This document shows positions 1 to 8,455 of a stretch of 35,211 bases of DNA, one piece after another. Below the pieces are notes generated by a model that worked only from the letters and a program-made list of their open reading frames with translations, was not told the origin of the DNA and did not search any database. The translations under genes were made by a program, and so were the position numbers. Within the stretch, counting starts at the first letter, position 1. Every line of letters begins with the position of its first letter. This DNA comes from an uncultured Oscillospiraceae bacterium (GTDB taxonomy: Bacteria > Bacillota > Clostridia > Oscillospirales > Oscillospiraceae): assembly GCA_944385435.1 (NCBI GenBank), contig CALWXG010000025.1:1-35211 (forward strand), read 5' to 3'.

Positions 1-754
1 CTCCTCCGACTGGCGCTTCAAGACCCACCTGGCCAACCTGCCCATCTACTTCGAGTACCAGGACAAGGGCATCACCTCCACCGACGCCATCGAGGGCACC
101 TATCTGGATCAGTACCGGGCCGTGTGGGATCTGTACATCAACAACGCCACCTGCGATCCCGCGGAGCTCACCGCCAAGACCGCCAACGACGCCCTGAACG
201 ACTTTGTCACCGGCCAGGCCGTGTTCTATCAGAACGGCTCCTGGGAGTACGCCAATGTGGTGGGCGAGGGCAAGCTGTCCGATGAGGACGTGACCATGAT
301 TCCCCTGTACTTCGGCGTGGGCGACGAGGCCAACCAGGGCCTGTGCACCGGCTCTGAGAACTACTGGTGCGTGAACAAGAACGCCAGCGAGGAGAACATC
401 CAGGCCACCCTGGACTTCATGTACTGGTGCGTCACCGACGAGACCGCGCTCCAGGCCATCACCGGCAGCGCCGGCGCCATGCCCTCCGGCGAGGCCGGCA
501 TGGGTTTCGCCATCCCCTTCAAGGCCGCTCCCGAGTCCGCCAACCCCTTCGTGCGCCTGGATGTGGAGATGACCGCCGAGGGCAAGACCCCCATCAGCTG
601 GAACTTCACCACCATGCCCTCTGAGGAGTGGAAGAACATGGTTGGCTCCGCCCTGGCCGTGTACGCCGCCGACCAGACCGACGAGAACTGGGCCGGCGTG
701 GTGTCCGCCTTCGTGGACAACTGGGCCACCGAGTATCAGCTGGCCAACGGCTGA
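1..754 (+). CDS. Sugar ABC transporter substrate-binding protein, C-terminal part (5' end outside window)
   Basis: The reading frame is open from base 2 and ends at TGA 752-754, so only about the last 250 residues are seen; the signal peptide and N-terminal lobe lie outside the window. The visible protein is rich in Trp, Tyr, Asn and acidic residues, with stretches such as FYQNGSWEYANV and CVNKNASEENIQATLDFMYW that are typical of the family 1 carbohydrate-binding extracellular proteins. The role as a lipid-anchored oligosaccharide receptor is inferred from the two MalF/MalG-type permeases that follow and from the MalQ enzyme further downstream. No ATPase gene is present, which is usual for this class because a shared MsmX-type ATPase energises it. 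A hairpin terminator follows 36 bases after the stop. Confidence 0.85.
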   Translation, partial: SSDWRFKTHLANLPIYFEYQDKGITSTDAIEGTYLDQYRAVWDLYINNATCDPAELTAKTANDALNDFVTGQAVFYQNGSWEYANVVGEGKLSDEDVTMIPLYFGVGDEANQGLCTGSENYWCVNKNASEENIQATLDFMYWCVTDETALQAITGSAGAMPSGEAGMGFAIPFKAAPESANPFVRLDVEMTAEGKTPISWNFTTMPSEEWKNMVGSALAVYAADQTDENWAGVVSAFVDNWATEYQLANG

Positions 755-790
755 GCTCCGAGAGAAACAAGGCAAACACCCAGGTTTTAC

Positions 791-823
791 GGGGCTGCCG
801 GAGTTGCTCCGGCAGCCCCTTTT
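791..823 (+). terminator. Intrinsic terminator/attenuator between binding protein and permeases
   Basis: A perfect 13-bp GC-rich stem (791-803 with 807-819) closes on a 3-base loop and is followed by TTTT (820-823). It sits inside the transport operon, so it probably lets only part of the transcripts continue into the permease genes, giving more binding protein than permease. Confidence 0.8.
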
Positions 824-858
824 CCAATCAGGGAAGCGGAGTTTTCCTGGAACGCTGT

Positions 859-898
859 CCGGGCAGACCGTGCGCCGGACGGAGCACGGTCTGCCCGG
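859..898 (+). other. Second strong intercistronic hairpin
   Basis: A perfect 15-bp stem (859-873 with 884-898) with a 10-base loop, not directly followed by a T run. It lies between the terminator at 791-823 and the ribosome binding site of the first permease. It may protect the permease mRNA 5' end or the binding-protein mRNA 3' end, as intercistronic hairpins do in other maltose-type operons. Confidence 0.7.
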
Positions 899-930
899 GC
901 GGCGTATCTTTTCTGTAAGGAGGAACCATT

Positions 931-1782
931 GTGCAAAAAGCGATCAAGAAATACTGGCCGATTTTTGTGCTGCCCACCCTCGCCGCATTTGTGATCGGCT
1001 TTATCATCCCCTTCGTGGAGGGCGTGTACCTGGCCTTCTGCCAGTTCACCACGGTGCGGGACGCCACTCTCATCGGATTCAACAATTTTGTGCGCGCCAT
1101 CAGCGACAACACCTTCACCCACGCCTTCTGGTACAACTGCGCCTTTGTGGTGGTGACCACCATCGCTATCAACGTGGGCGGCCTGCTGGTGGCCGTCCTT
1201 CTCACCAAGGGCATCCGGGCTACCAACGCCTTCCGCACGGTGTTCTTTATGCCCAACCTCATCGGCGGCATCGTGCTGGGCTATATCTGGCAGATCCTGC
1301 TCAACTGCGTGCTCAGCCTGCTGGAGCGGCCCCTGCTTGCCCTGGATGCCACCGCCGGCTTCTGGGGCCTGGTGATCCTCATGTGCTGGCAGCAGATCGG
1401 CTACATGATGATCATTTACGTGGCCGGCCTGCAGAGCATTCCGGACACCCTGGTGGAGGCCGCCGAGATCGACGGCGCCACCCGCTGGCAGACCTTCTGG
1501 AAGGTAAAGCTGCCCATGCTCATGCCCTCCATCACCATCTGCCTGTTCCTCACCATCACCAACAGCTTCAAGCTCTTTGACCAGAACATGGCCCTCACCG
1601 GCGGCCAGCCCGCCCACCAGAGCGAACTGCTGGCCTATAACATCTACTATACCTTCTACGGCCGCTCCGGGCCCCAGTGGCGGGGCATCGGCCAGGCCAA
1701 GGCCGTCATCTTCTGCCTGATCGTAGTGGCCATCGCCCTGATTCAGCTGCGGGTTACCCGCAAGAGGGAGGTACAGCAATGA
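931..1782 (+). CDS. Carbohydrate ABC transporter permease, MalF/UgpA type
   Basis: 283 residues, starting at GTG 931 with a strong AAGGAGG at 917-923. The protein has about six hydrophobic segments, the first at residues 10-30. The cytoplasmic EAA loop that docks with the ATPase is clear (EAAEIDGATRWQTFWKVKLP, near residues 173-192). It is the first of two partner permeases forming the inner-membrane channel; its stop overlaps the start of the second by four bases (ATGA), so the two are translationally coupled. The exact sugar cannot be read from sequence; the LacI regulator and MalQ nearby point to malto-oligosaccharides or a related alpha-glucoside. Confidence 0.92.
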   Translation: MQKAIKKYWPIFVLPTLAAFVIGFIIPFVEGVYLAFCQFTTVRDATLIGFNNFVRAISDNTFTHAFWYNCAFVVVTTIAINVGGLLVAVLLTKGIRATNAFRTVFFMPNLIGGIVLGYIWQILLNCVLSLLERPLLALDATAGFWGLVILMCWQQIGYMMIIYVAGLQSIPDTLVEAAEIDGATRWQTFWKVKLPMLMPSITICLFLTITNSFKLFDQNMALTGGQPAHQSELLAYNIYYTFYGRSGPQWRGIGQAKAVIFCLIVVAIALIQLRVTRKREVQQ

Positions 1783-2621
1783 GAAAACGTGTTCAGCGCT
1801 CCCACCGTCTCTTGAGCGTTATCATGACCATCGTGTGTGTGGTCTATATGTATCCCATCTTCATGGTGCTCATGAACTCCCTGAAGGTGGAAAACGCCAT
1901 CTCCACCAGCACCGCCTTTGAACTGCCCACTGCGGAGACCTTCGCGGGGCTTGCCAACTATGAAAACGCCGTCAACACCCAGGGCTTTTTCATGAGCCTG
2001 TTCTGGACGGTCCTGATCACCGTCACTTCGGTGCTGGCCATTTTGATTTTCTGCTCCATGTTTGCCTGGTACATCACCCGGGTGGAGAACAAGTTCACCA
2101 AGGCGCTGTATCTGCTGTGCGCATTCTCCATGGTGGTGCCCTTCCAGATGGTGATGTTTACCCTGTCCTCCACTGCCCACGACCTGCACCTGAATACGCC
2201 GTGGACCCTGTGGATCATCTACCTGGGCTTCGGCGCGGGCCTGGCGGTTTTCATGTTCTGCGGCTTCATGCGCAGCGTCCCCATTGACATGGAGGAGGCT
2301 GCCATGATCGACGGCTGCAACCCCATCCAGACCTACTTCTACATCGTGTTCCCCCTGCTGCGCCCCACCATGATCTCGGTGGCGGTGCTGGAGGCCATGT
2401 GGATCTGGAACGACTATCTGCTTCCCACCCTCATCCTGGATGTAGACAAATACAAGACCATCTCCATGCTGATCCAGTTCTTCCGGGGCAGCTATGGCCG
2501 GGTGGAAATGGGACCCATGATGGCATGTATTATGCTGGCGATCATCCCCATCATCATCGTCTATCTCTTCGGCCAGAAGCATATCATCAAGGGCGTTGTA
2601 TCCGGAGCTGTGAAAGGATAA
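1779..2621 (+). CDS. Carbohydrate ABC transporter permease, MalG/UgpE type
   Basis: 280 residues from ATG 1779, which overlaps the previous stop as ATGA; a GAGGGAGGT ribosome binding site lies inside the upstream gene at 1764-1772. The frame is open further upstream, but the overlap and ribosome site support this start. A short basic N-terminus (RKRVQRSHRL) precedes the first membrane helix, and the EAA motif is visible as EEAAMIDGCNPIQTYFYIV. The length is typical of MalG-like subunits. It should pair with the preceding permease as a heterodimer. Confidence 0.92.
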   Translation: MRKRVQRSHRLLSVIMTIVCVVYMYPIFMVLMNSLKVENAISTSTAFELPTAETFAGLANYENAVNTQGFFMSLFWTVLITVTSVLAILIFCSMFAWYITRVENKFTKALYLLCAFSMVVPFQMVMFTLSSTAHDLHLNTPWTLWIIYLGFGAGLAVFMFCGFMRSVPIDMEEAAMIDGCNPIQTYFYIVFPLLRPTMISVAVLEAMWIWNDYLLPTLILDVDKYKTISMLIQFFRGSYGRVEMGPMMACIMLAIIPIIIVYLFGQKHIIKGVVSGAVKG

Positions 2622-2648
2622 CCCCATTTCCCGGAAGGCGGTGACGGT

Positions 2649-3665
2649 ATGACCATCAAAGACATTGCCCGGTTGTCCGGGTGCAGTGTGGCCACAGTAT
2701 CCAGAGTGCTCAATCAGTACCCGGATGTGAGCGAGCAGACCAGGCAGCGGGTGATGGAGGTGGTGGAGCTGCACCACTTTCGGCCCAACAGCAATGCCAG
2801 GCATCTGAAGCAGCAGGCGGGCAAGCGCATTTCTGTGATTGTCAAGGGCACACAAAATATGTTATTCTCTGAGATGGTAGAAAAAGTGCAGCTGCGGGTG
2901 CAGGACCGGGGTATGGACGCCGCGGTATACTATGTGGATGAGGACGCCAACGAGGTGGCCTTTGCCCTCCAGGTCTGCCGGGAGTACAAACCGCCCGGAG
3001 TTCTGTTCCTGGGGGGAGATCTGGAGTATTTCCAGCGGGATTTCGCCCCCATCGGCGTTCCCTGCGTACTGCTGACCAACTCGGCCCAGTCCCTGGGCTT
3101 TGCGAATCTGTCCAGCGTATCCACGGACGACACGGCGGCCTCGGAGCGGGCCACGGACCATCTGTTCTCCCACCGCCACCGGAACATCGGCATTCTGGGC
3201 GGCAACTGGTCCGGTTCCCAGATCAGCTACCGGCGGATCGTGGGGTGCCGGAACAGCTTTGAGAAGCACGCCGTGCCCTTTGACGGGGAGCGGCAGTGTG
3301 AGCCCTGCCGGTATTCCTTTGCGGGGGCCTATGCCGCTACCGGGCGGCTGCTGGAACGGAATCCGGGAATGACGGCCATTTTTGCCCTGTCTGACGTCAT
3401 GGCCATCGGCGCCATCCGCGCCCTGCGGGACAAAGGCTTCCGGGTGCCGGAGGACATCTCCGTCATCGGGTTTGACGGCATTCCCGTGGGGGAATTTTCG
3501 GTGCCCAGACTGGCGACCATCCGCCAGGATACGAAGCGGATGGCGGAGCGGGGAGCGGATATTCTGCTGGACCGGCTGGAGCGGAAGCTGCCCCCGGTCC
3601 ATGAGACCGCACCCTTCCAGCTGCTGGCGGGGGAGAGCGTGACGGTCCGGCGGGATTGGGGCTGA
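2649..3665 (+). CDS. LacI-family transcriptional regulator
   Basis: 338 residues. The N-terminus is a canonical LacI helix-turn-helix with hinge (TIKDIARLSGCSVATVSRVL, residues 2-21), followed by a periplasmic-binding-protein-like effector domain with the usual late motifs (ALSDVMAIGAIRAL, then VPEDISVIGFDG). It starts 27 bases after the second permease and is transcribed with the transporter, so it probably senses the imported sugar or its phosphorylated form and represses this operon. Its operator must lie upstream of the window or is not recognisable here. Confidence 0.93.
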   Translation: MTIKDIARLSGCSVATVSRVLNQYPDVSEQTRQRVMEVVELHHFRPNSNARHLKQQAGKRISVIVKGTQNMLFSEMVEKVQLRVQDRGMDAAVYYVDEDANEVAFALQVCREYKPPGVLFLGGDLEYFQRDFAPIGVPCVLLTNSAQSLGFANLSSVSTDDTAASERATDHLFSHRHRNIGILGGNWSGSQISYRRIVGCRNSFEKHAVPFDGERQCEPCRYSFAGAYAATGRLLERNPGMTAIFALSDVMAIGAIRALRDKGFRVPEDISVIGFDGIPVGEFSVPRLATIRQDTKRMAERGADILLDRLERKLPPVHETAPFQLLAGESVTVRRDWG

Positions 3666-3707
3666 GTTGGAGTTCTGAGTTTGATTTTCTGAGAGAGGTG
3701 AGCTGTG

Positions 3708-5189
3708 ATGCGGCGTGCGGGTGTTTTGATGCCTGTGTTCTCCCTTCCGTCTCCCTATGGCATCGGGACCATGGGGAAGGCGGCCAAGGAGTTTATCCTG
3801 TTTTTGGAGGAGGCAGGGCAGTCCTATTGGCAGACCCTGCCTCTGGGGCCTACCAGCTATGGGGACTCTCCGTACCAGTCCTTTTCCTCCCGTGCCGGCA
3901 ATCCCTATTTCATTGATCTGGATCTGCTGGAGGAGGAGGGATTGCTGCAACAGGAGGAGTATGCGGAACTGGAGTGGGGGGATGACCCCCAGCGGGTGGA
4001 TTACGGCCTGCTGTACCAGGTGCGCTACCCGGTGCTGAAAAAGGCGTGCCGGCGGCTGTTGGCCGGAGACCGGACGGAATTTGACCGCTTCTGCCTGGAG
4101 CAGTGGGACTGGCTGGAGGACTATGCCCTGTTTATGGCGCTGAAAGACAGCCAGGGCGGTGTGGCCTGGAGCGAGTGGCCGGATGAGCTTCGTCTGCGCC
4201 GTCCGGAGGCTGTGGAACAGGCGAGAGAAGAACTGGCGGATGAAATCCAGTTCTGGAAGGCGGTGCAGTATCTCTTCTTCCGGCAGTGGTCCCAGGTGCG
4301 GGAATTTGCCCACGCCCATCACGTGGAGATCATCGGCGACCTGCCGATCTATGTCTCCCTGGACTCCGCGGATGTGTGGGCCAATCCGGACCAGTTCCAG
4401 CTGGATGAAACCATGACGCCCACTGAGGTGGCGGGCTGTCCCCCGGACGGGTTTTCCGCCGATGGACAGCTGTGGGGCAATCCCCTGTTCCGGTGGGACC
4501 GGCTCAGAGCGGAGCATTACCGCTGGTGGGTGGATCGCGTGGCGTTTCAGCTTCAGCTGTATGACGTGGTTCGTATCGACCACTTCCGGGGCTTTGATGA
4601 GTATTACGCCATCCCCTATGGGGACGATACCGCCCGCAACGGCCACTGGTGTCCGGGCCCGGGCATGGATCTGTTCCGGGCAATCGGGGAAAAGCTGGGC
4701 AAACCGAGAATCATCGCGGAGGACCTGGGATTCCTGACCCAGACGGTGCACCAGCTGCTGGCGGATACCGGGTTTCCCGGCATGCGGGTGCTCCAGTTTG
4801 CCTTCGACGCCAGGGACAGCACGTCTGCCTATCTGCCCCACTGCTTTGTTCCGCACTGCGTCGCGTACACCGGAACCCACGACAACGACACCATTCAGGG
4901 GTGGATGGACGCTGCGCCGCCGGAGTCCGTACAGTATGCCAGGGAATATCTGCGCCTGAACAAATCGGAGGGATACCACTGGGGCATGATGCGCAACCTC
5001 TGGGCCAGCGTGGCGGACCTCACCGTGGTGCAGGCCCAGGACCTGCTGGGCCTGGGAAATGAGGCGAGGATCAACGTGCCCTCCACGGTGGGAACCAACT
5101 GGCTGTGGCGGGCCCGGCCGGGCAGCTTCCCGGCAAAATTGGCGAAAAAACTGCGCCATGAAATGAGCCTGTACGGCAGATTGCCGTAA
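3708..5189 (+). CDS. malQ: 4-alpha-glucanotransferase (amylomaltase)
   Basis: 493 residues from ATG 3708, chosen over the adjacent GTG 3705 because GAGAGGTG at 3693-3700 is better spaced. The GH77 family signatures are all present: the nucleophile in VRIDHFRGFDEYYAIP (Asp291), the acid/base in IIAEDLGFLT (Glu338) and the third carboxylate in YTGTHDNDTIQGW (Asp392). The length (about 500) is that of the short bacterial form. The enzyme disproportionates malto-oligosaccharides in the cytoplasm, which fits the uptake genes before it. It is the last gene of the operon and is followed by a terminator. Confidence 0.97.
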   Translation: MRRAGVLMPVFSLPSPYGIGTMGKAAKEFILFLEEAGQSYWQTLPLGPTSYGDSPYQSFSSRAGNPYFIDLDLLEEEGLLQQEEYAELEWGDDPQRVDYGLLYQVRYPVLKKACRRLLAGDRTEFDRFCLEQWDWLEDYALFMALKDSQGGVAWSEWPDELRLRRPEAVEQAREELADEIQFWKAVQYLFFRQWSQVREFAHAHHVEIIGDLPIYVSLDSADVWANPDQFQLDETMTPTEVAGCPPDGFSADGQLWGNPLFRWDRLRAEHYRWWVDRVAFQLQLYDVVRIDHFRGFDEYYAIPYGDDTARNGHWCPGPGMDLFRAIGEKLGKPRIIAEDLGFLTQTVHQLLADTGFPGMRVLQFAFDARDSTSAYLPHCFVPHCVAYTGTHDNDTIQGWMDAAPPESVQYAREYLRLNKSEGYHWGMMRNLWASVADLTVVQAQDLLGLGNEARINVPSTVGTNWLWRARPGSFPAKLAKKLRHEMSLYGRLP

Positions 5190-5215
5190 CTGACAAAAAA
5201 TTTACATGTTTTTTA

Positions 5216-5249
5216 CTCCGCCATAACAGAGGTATGGTGGAGTTTTTTT
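5216..5249 (+). terminator. Terminator of the sugar operon
   Basis: A 10-bp stem with one G-T pair (5216-5225 with 5233-5242) and a 7-base loop is followed by seven Ts (5243-5249). It lies 26 bases after the malQ stop. Confidence 0.85.
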
Positions 5250-5343
5250 CGGCATATCCTTAAGATACCATTGGAATGATAGGCCCCTGACTGATGAGAA
5301 AGAGGAAAAAGAAGCCCGATACCGGGCGAAAAGGAGATTTTAC

Positions 5344-6252
5344 ATGTACGCGGTCATTGATATCGGATCCAATACCATCCGGCTGGTGTTGTACCGGGTG
5401 GTGGACGGCGAGCCCCGTCAGATGCTCAACAGCAAACAGGCTGCCGGCCTGGCGGGATATGTGGACAGAGAACAGTGCCTGAGCCCCAAGGGAATCCAGA
5501 AGGCCATTGAGGTTCTGAAGAAATTCCAGGCGATTCTGGACAGCGTGAAGCCCCGGGAGACCTTTGTATTTGCGACAGCCTCCCTGCGCAACGTGGTGAA
5601 CACCAAGCAGGTGATCCAGGCGATCCGGGTGGCCTGCGGTTTGGAAGTGCGGGTGCTGACCGGCAAAGAGGAGGCCCTGCTGGACTACCAGGGGGCGTTC
5701 CGGGCGCTGAACACGCAGAACGGCCTGCTGGTGGACATCGGCGGCGGCAGCACAGAGCTGGTGTGCTTCCAGGATGGGAAGGCGGAGTTTGTCTGTTCCC
5801 TGCCCATGGGCTCCCTGAATATGTTCAACCGCTTTGTCCGGGATGTGGTGCCCACCCCCGAGGAGCTCAAGCACATTTCGGAATATGCCTGCGACCTGCT
5901 GCGGGACGCGGAGTTTCCCATGGAGGAGGCGGCCTGCCTGTACGGGGTGGGCGGCACCTGCCGGGCCAGCTGCGCGCTGAACGACGAGCTGTTTGAGGAG
6001 CAGTCCGGCTATGCCGGCTATCCGTGCAAGCGCTTGAAAAAAGTGCGCAAGCTGCTGAAAGAAGACCGGAGACAACTCATTTCCGCCATCATCAAGGCGG
6101 CGCCGGACCGGGTGCACACCATTCTGCCCGGCATGGCGATTCTGGAGGCGGTGGCCAACCGCTACCATTGTGATTCCTTCTCTGCCAGCCCCTACGGAGT
6201 ACGGGAAGGCTATCTCTTGCACATGCTGGAAGGAGAGAAAGAACATGATTGA
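5344..6252 (+). CDS. ppx: Ppx/GppA family exopolyphosphatase
   Basis: 302 residues from ATG 5344 with AAGGAG at 5331-5336. The ASKHA-fold phosphate loops are plain: YAVIDIGSNTIRLVLY at the N-terminus and VDIGGGSTEL near residues 130-139, with LPMGSL following. The protein is the short form of the family, with only the two catalytic subdomains and no C-terminal HD-like extension of the E. coli type (about 510 residues). It should hydrolyse polyphosphate or pppGpp. It overlaps ppk by eight bases, which supports a role in polyphosphate turnover. Confidence 0.92.
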   Translation: MYAVIDIGSNTIRLVLYRVVDGEPRQMLNSKQAAGLAGYVDREQCLSPKGIQKAIEVLKKFQAILDSVKPRETFVFATASLRNVVNTKQVIQAIRVACGLEVRVLTGKEEALLDYQGAFRALNTQNGLLVDIGGGSTELVCFQDGKAEFVCSLPMGSLNMFNRFVRDVVPTPEELKHISEYACDLLRDAEFPMEEAACLYGVGGTCRASCALNDELFEEQSGYAGYPCKRLKKVRKLLKEDRRQLISAIIKAAPDRVHTILPGMAILEAVANRYHCDSFSASPYGVREGYLLHMLEGEKEHD

Positions 6253-8377
6253 ACATTCGATGCGATTTACACAGAACCGGGAGCTGTCCTGGTTGCGGTT
6301 CAACGAGCGGGTGCTTCAGGAGGCGGAGGACGAATCTGTCCCCCTGCTGGAGCGGCTGAAGTTTGTATCCATTTTCACCAGCAACCTGGATGAGTTTTTC
6401 ATGATCCGGGTGGGCAGCCTTCACGACCTGGATGCAGTGGACCGGGAGGCGGTGGACAAGAAATCCGGCATGACCTACCGCCAGCAGCTGGACGCCATTT
6501 ACGATGCCGTCCGCCCCCTGATTGCCCAGAAGGACAAGGTTTGCGCCGGGATCCAGAAGCAGCTGGCGGAGTACGGGATCTGCGAACTGAGCGTGGGGCA
6601 GCTGGAAAAGCCGGAACAGAAGTATGTCAGGGAGTACTTTGACCGGGAGATCAACCCCATCCTCTCCCCCCAGATCGTGGACAGCCACCACCCCTTCCCC
6701 CATTTTGTCAACAAGGTGCTTCATGTAGGCGCGCTGCTGAAGGACAAACGGGGCGAGGTGTTCGGCGTGATCCCGATGCCCGCATCGCTGCCGCAGGTGC
6801 TCTTCCTGCCCGGCGCGGATGTGCGCTACGTGAAAATGCCGGACATTCTGCTCAGCCAGATCGAGAAGGTTTTCAGCAATTATGAAGTGGTGGAGAAGAC
6901 GGTGTTCTGCGTGACCCGCAACGCCGACATTACCCCCAACGATGAGGCCTTTGACGTGGACGAGGATTTCCGGGCCCAGATGAAGCAGCTGCTGCGCTCC
7001 CGCACCAAGCTGGCCCCGGTGCGTCTGGAGCTGGGCAGCCAGGTGAGCGGCCGGTTCCGGGACTACTTCTGCCAGCACCTGGGCCTGACCAAGGAGCAGG
7101 TGTACACCACCTCTTCCCCCATGCAGATGGGCTATGTGTTCTCCCTGGCGGACAAACTGCCCGCCACCCTCCACTCCGCCATGACCTATCCGCCCTTCAG
7201 TCCCCAGGCGCCGGCCTGCCTGGTGCCGGGTGAGCGGGTGATTCCCCAGGTGCTCAGGCAGGATGTGCTGCTCTCCTACCCCTATGAGAGCATGGATCCC
7301 TTCCTGAAGCTGATCAAGGAGGCGGCCAGTGATCCGGAGGTTATCTCCGTGAAAATCACCATTTACCGCCTGGCCAGCCGGGCCAAGCTGGTGGAGTATC
7401 TGTGCGCCGCAGCGGAGAACGGGAAGGACGTCACGGTGATGATCGAGCTGCGGGCCCGGTTTGATGAGCAGAACAACATCGACTGGTCCCAGCGCCTGGA
7501 GGAGGCCGGATGCCGGATTCTCTACGGCTTTGACGGCTATAAAGTGCACTCCAAGGTGTGCCTGATCACCCGGAAGGACCGCAACGGAGTCTCCTACATC
7601 ACCCAGGTGGGCACCGGCAATTACAACGAGAAGACTGCGGCCCAGTACACCGACCTGTCCTATATCACCGCAGATCCCGGCATCGGAGCGGATGCCACGG
7701 AATTCTTCAAGAATCTTGCTATTGGAAACCTGGAGGGGGAGTACCAGCATCTGATGGTGGCGCCCCACACCCTGAAGAGCAAGCTGATGGTGCTCATTGA
7801 CCGGGAGATCGCAAAAGGGGACCGGGGCTACATCTTCCTGAAGCTGAATTCGGTGACGGACCTGGATCTCATCCTGAAGCTGCGTGAGGCATCCCAGGCG
7901 GGGGTCCGGATTGAGATGATTGTCCGGGGAATCTGCTGCCTGCTGCCCGGCGTGGAGGGAGAGACGGAGAACATCCATGTGACCAGCATTGTGGGCCGGT
8001 ACCTGGAGCATGCCCGGATTTATCTGTTTGGCCGGGATCAGGAGGAGATCCTCTACATTTCCTCTGCGGACTTCATGACCCGGAACATGGAACGGCGGGT
8101 GGAGGTGGCCTGCCCGATCCCCATCCGCAGCAAAGCCGCCCGGGAAAAAATCCACCGCCTGATCGAGGTGCAGAGTATGGACAACACCAAGGCCCGGCGC
8201 ATGGGCCCGGATGGCCTCTATCACCCGGTGACGGACCGCACCGGCATGGTCAACTGCCACGATGTCCTGATGCGGGATGCGGTGGAGGCGGCGCCCAAGG
8301 GGCAGCCGGTCCAGCACAAGAAGAAGGGCGTCTCGCTGTGGGAGCGCCTGCTGGGACACAGAAGCAGGGAGAAATGA
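6245..8377 (+). CDS. ppk1: Polyphosphate kinase 1
   Basis: 710 residues from ATG 6245, with AAGGAG about ten bases upstream; the frame is open further upstream, but this start gives the normal PPK1 N-terminus (RFTQNRELSWLRFNERVL). The phospholipase-D-like catalytic histidines are present: His435 in GYKVHSKVCLI, the autophosphorylated residue, and His589 in RYLEHARIYLF. GTGNYNEKTAAQYTD and SSADFMTRNMERRVEV are also typical. The enzyme makes polyphosphate from ATP. It is translationally coupled to ppx, so synthesis and breakdown are encoded together. Confidence 0.97.
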   Translation: MIEHSMRFTQNRELSWLRFNERVLQEAEDESVPLLERLKFVSIFTSNLDEFFMIRVGSLHDLDAVDREAVDKKSGMTYRQQLDAIYDAVRPLIAQKDKVCAGIQKQLAEYGICELSVGQLEKPEQKYVREYFDREINPILSPQIVDSHHPFPHFVNKVLHVGALLKDKRGEVFGVIPMPASLPQVLFLPGADVRYVKMPDILLSQIEKVFSNYEVVEKTVFCVTRNADITPNDEAFDVDEDFRAQMKQLLRSRTKLAPVRLELGSQVSGRFRDYFCQHLGLTKEQVYTTSSPMQMGYVFSLADKLPATLHSAMTYPPFSPQAPACLVPGERVIPQVLRQDVLLSYPYESMDPFLKLIKEAASDPEVISVKITIYRLASRAKLVEYLCAAAENGKDVTVMIELRARFDEQNNIDWSQRLEEAGCRILYGFDGYKVHSKVCLITRKDRNGVSYITQVGTGNYNEKTAAQYTDLSYITADPGIGADATEFFKNLAIGNLEGEYQHLMVAPHTLKSKLMVLIDREIAKGDRGYIFLKLNSVTDLDLILKLREASQAGVRIEMIVRGICCLLPGVEGETENIHVTSIVGRYLEHARIYLFGRDQEEILYISSADFMTRNMERRVEVACPIPIRSKAAREKIHRLIEVQSMDNTKARRMGPDGLYHPVTDRTGMVNCHDVLMRDAVEAAPKGQPVQHKKKGVSLWERLLGHRSREK

Positions 8378-8380
8378 GAA

Positions 8381-8428
8381 CAGTGTGCCCGGAGAACGGA
8401 AAGCCGTTCTCCGGGCACACTGCGTTTT
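8381..8428. terminator. Bidirectional terminator between ppk and the surface-protein gene
   Basis: A perfect 19-bp stem (8381-8399 with 8404-8422) with loop AAAG and a CGTTTT tail. It lies between two converging genes and probably serves both strands. Confidence 0.85.
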
Positions 8429-8455
8429 GAGCTGGCTGCGCTTGCGGGATTGGTG

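Noticed and set aside
2862-5159. A 765-codon open frame on the minus strand across the LacI and malQ genes
   Set aside because: It is the antisense shadow of two clearly recognised plus-strand genes. Its composition (Arg/Gly/Pro/His-rich, no motif) is typical of shadows in GC-rich DNA.
5191-5215. Possible Pho-box-like repeats (TTTACA and TTTTAC) before ppx
   Set aside because: The words overlap the malQ terminator and are too AT-rich and short to support PhoP control.
6092-8359. A 755-codon minus-strand frame opposite ppk
   Set aside because: Antisense shadow of polyphosphate kinase, which has all catalytic residues. The minus frame is His/Gln/Gly-rich and has no recognisable domain.
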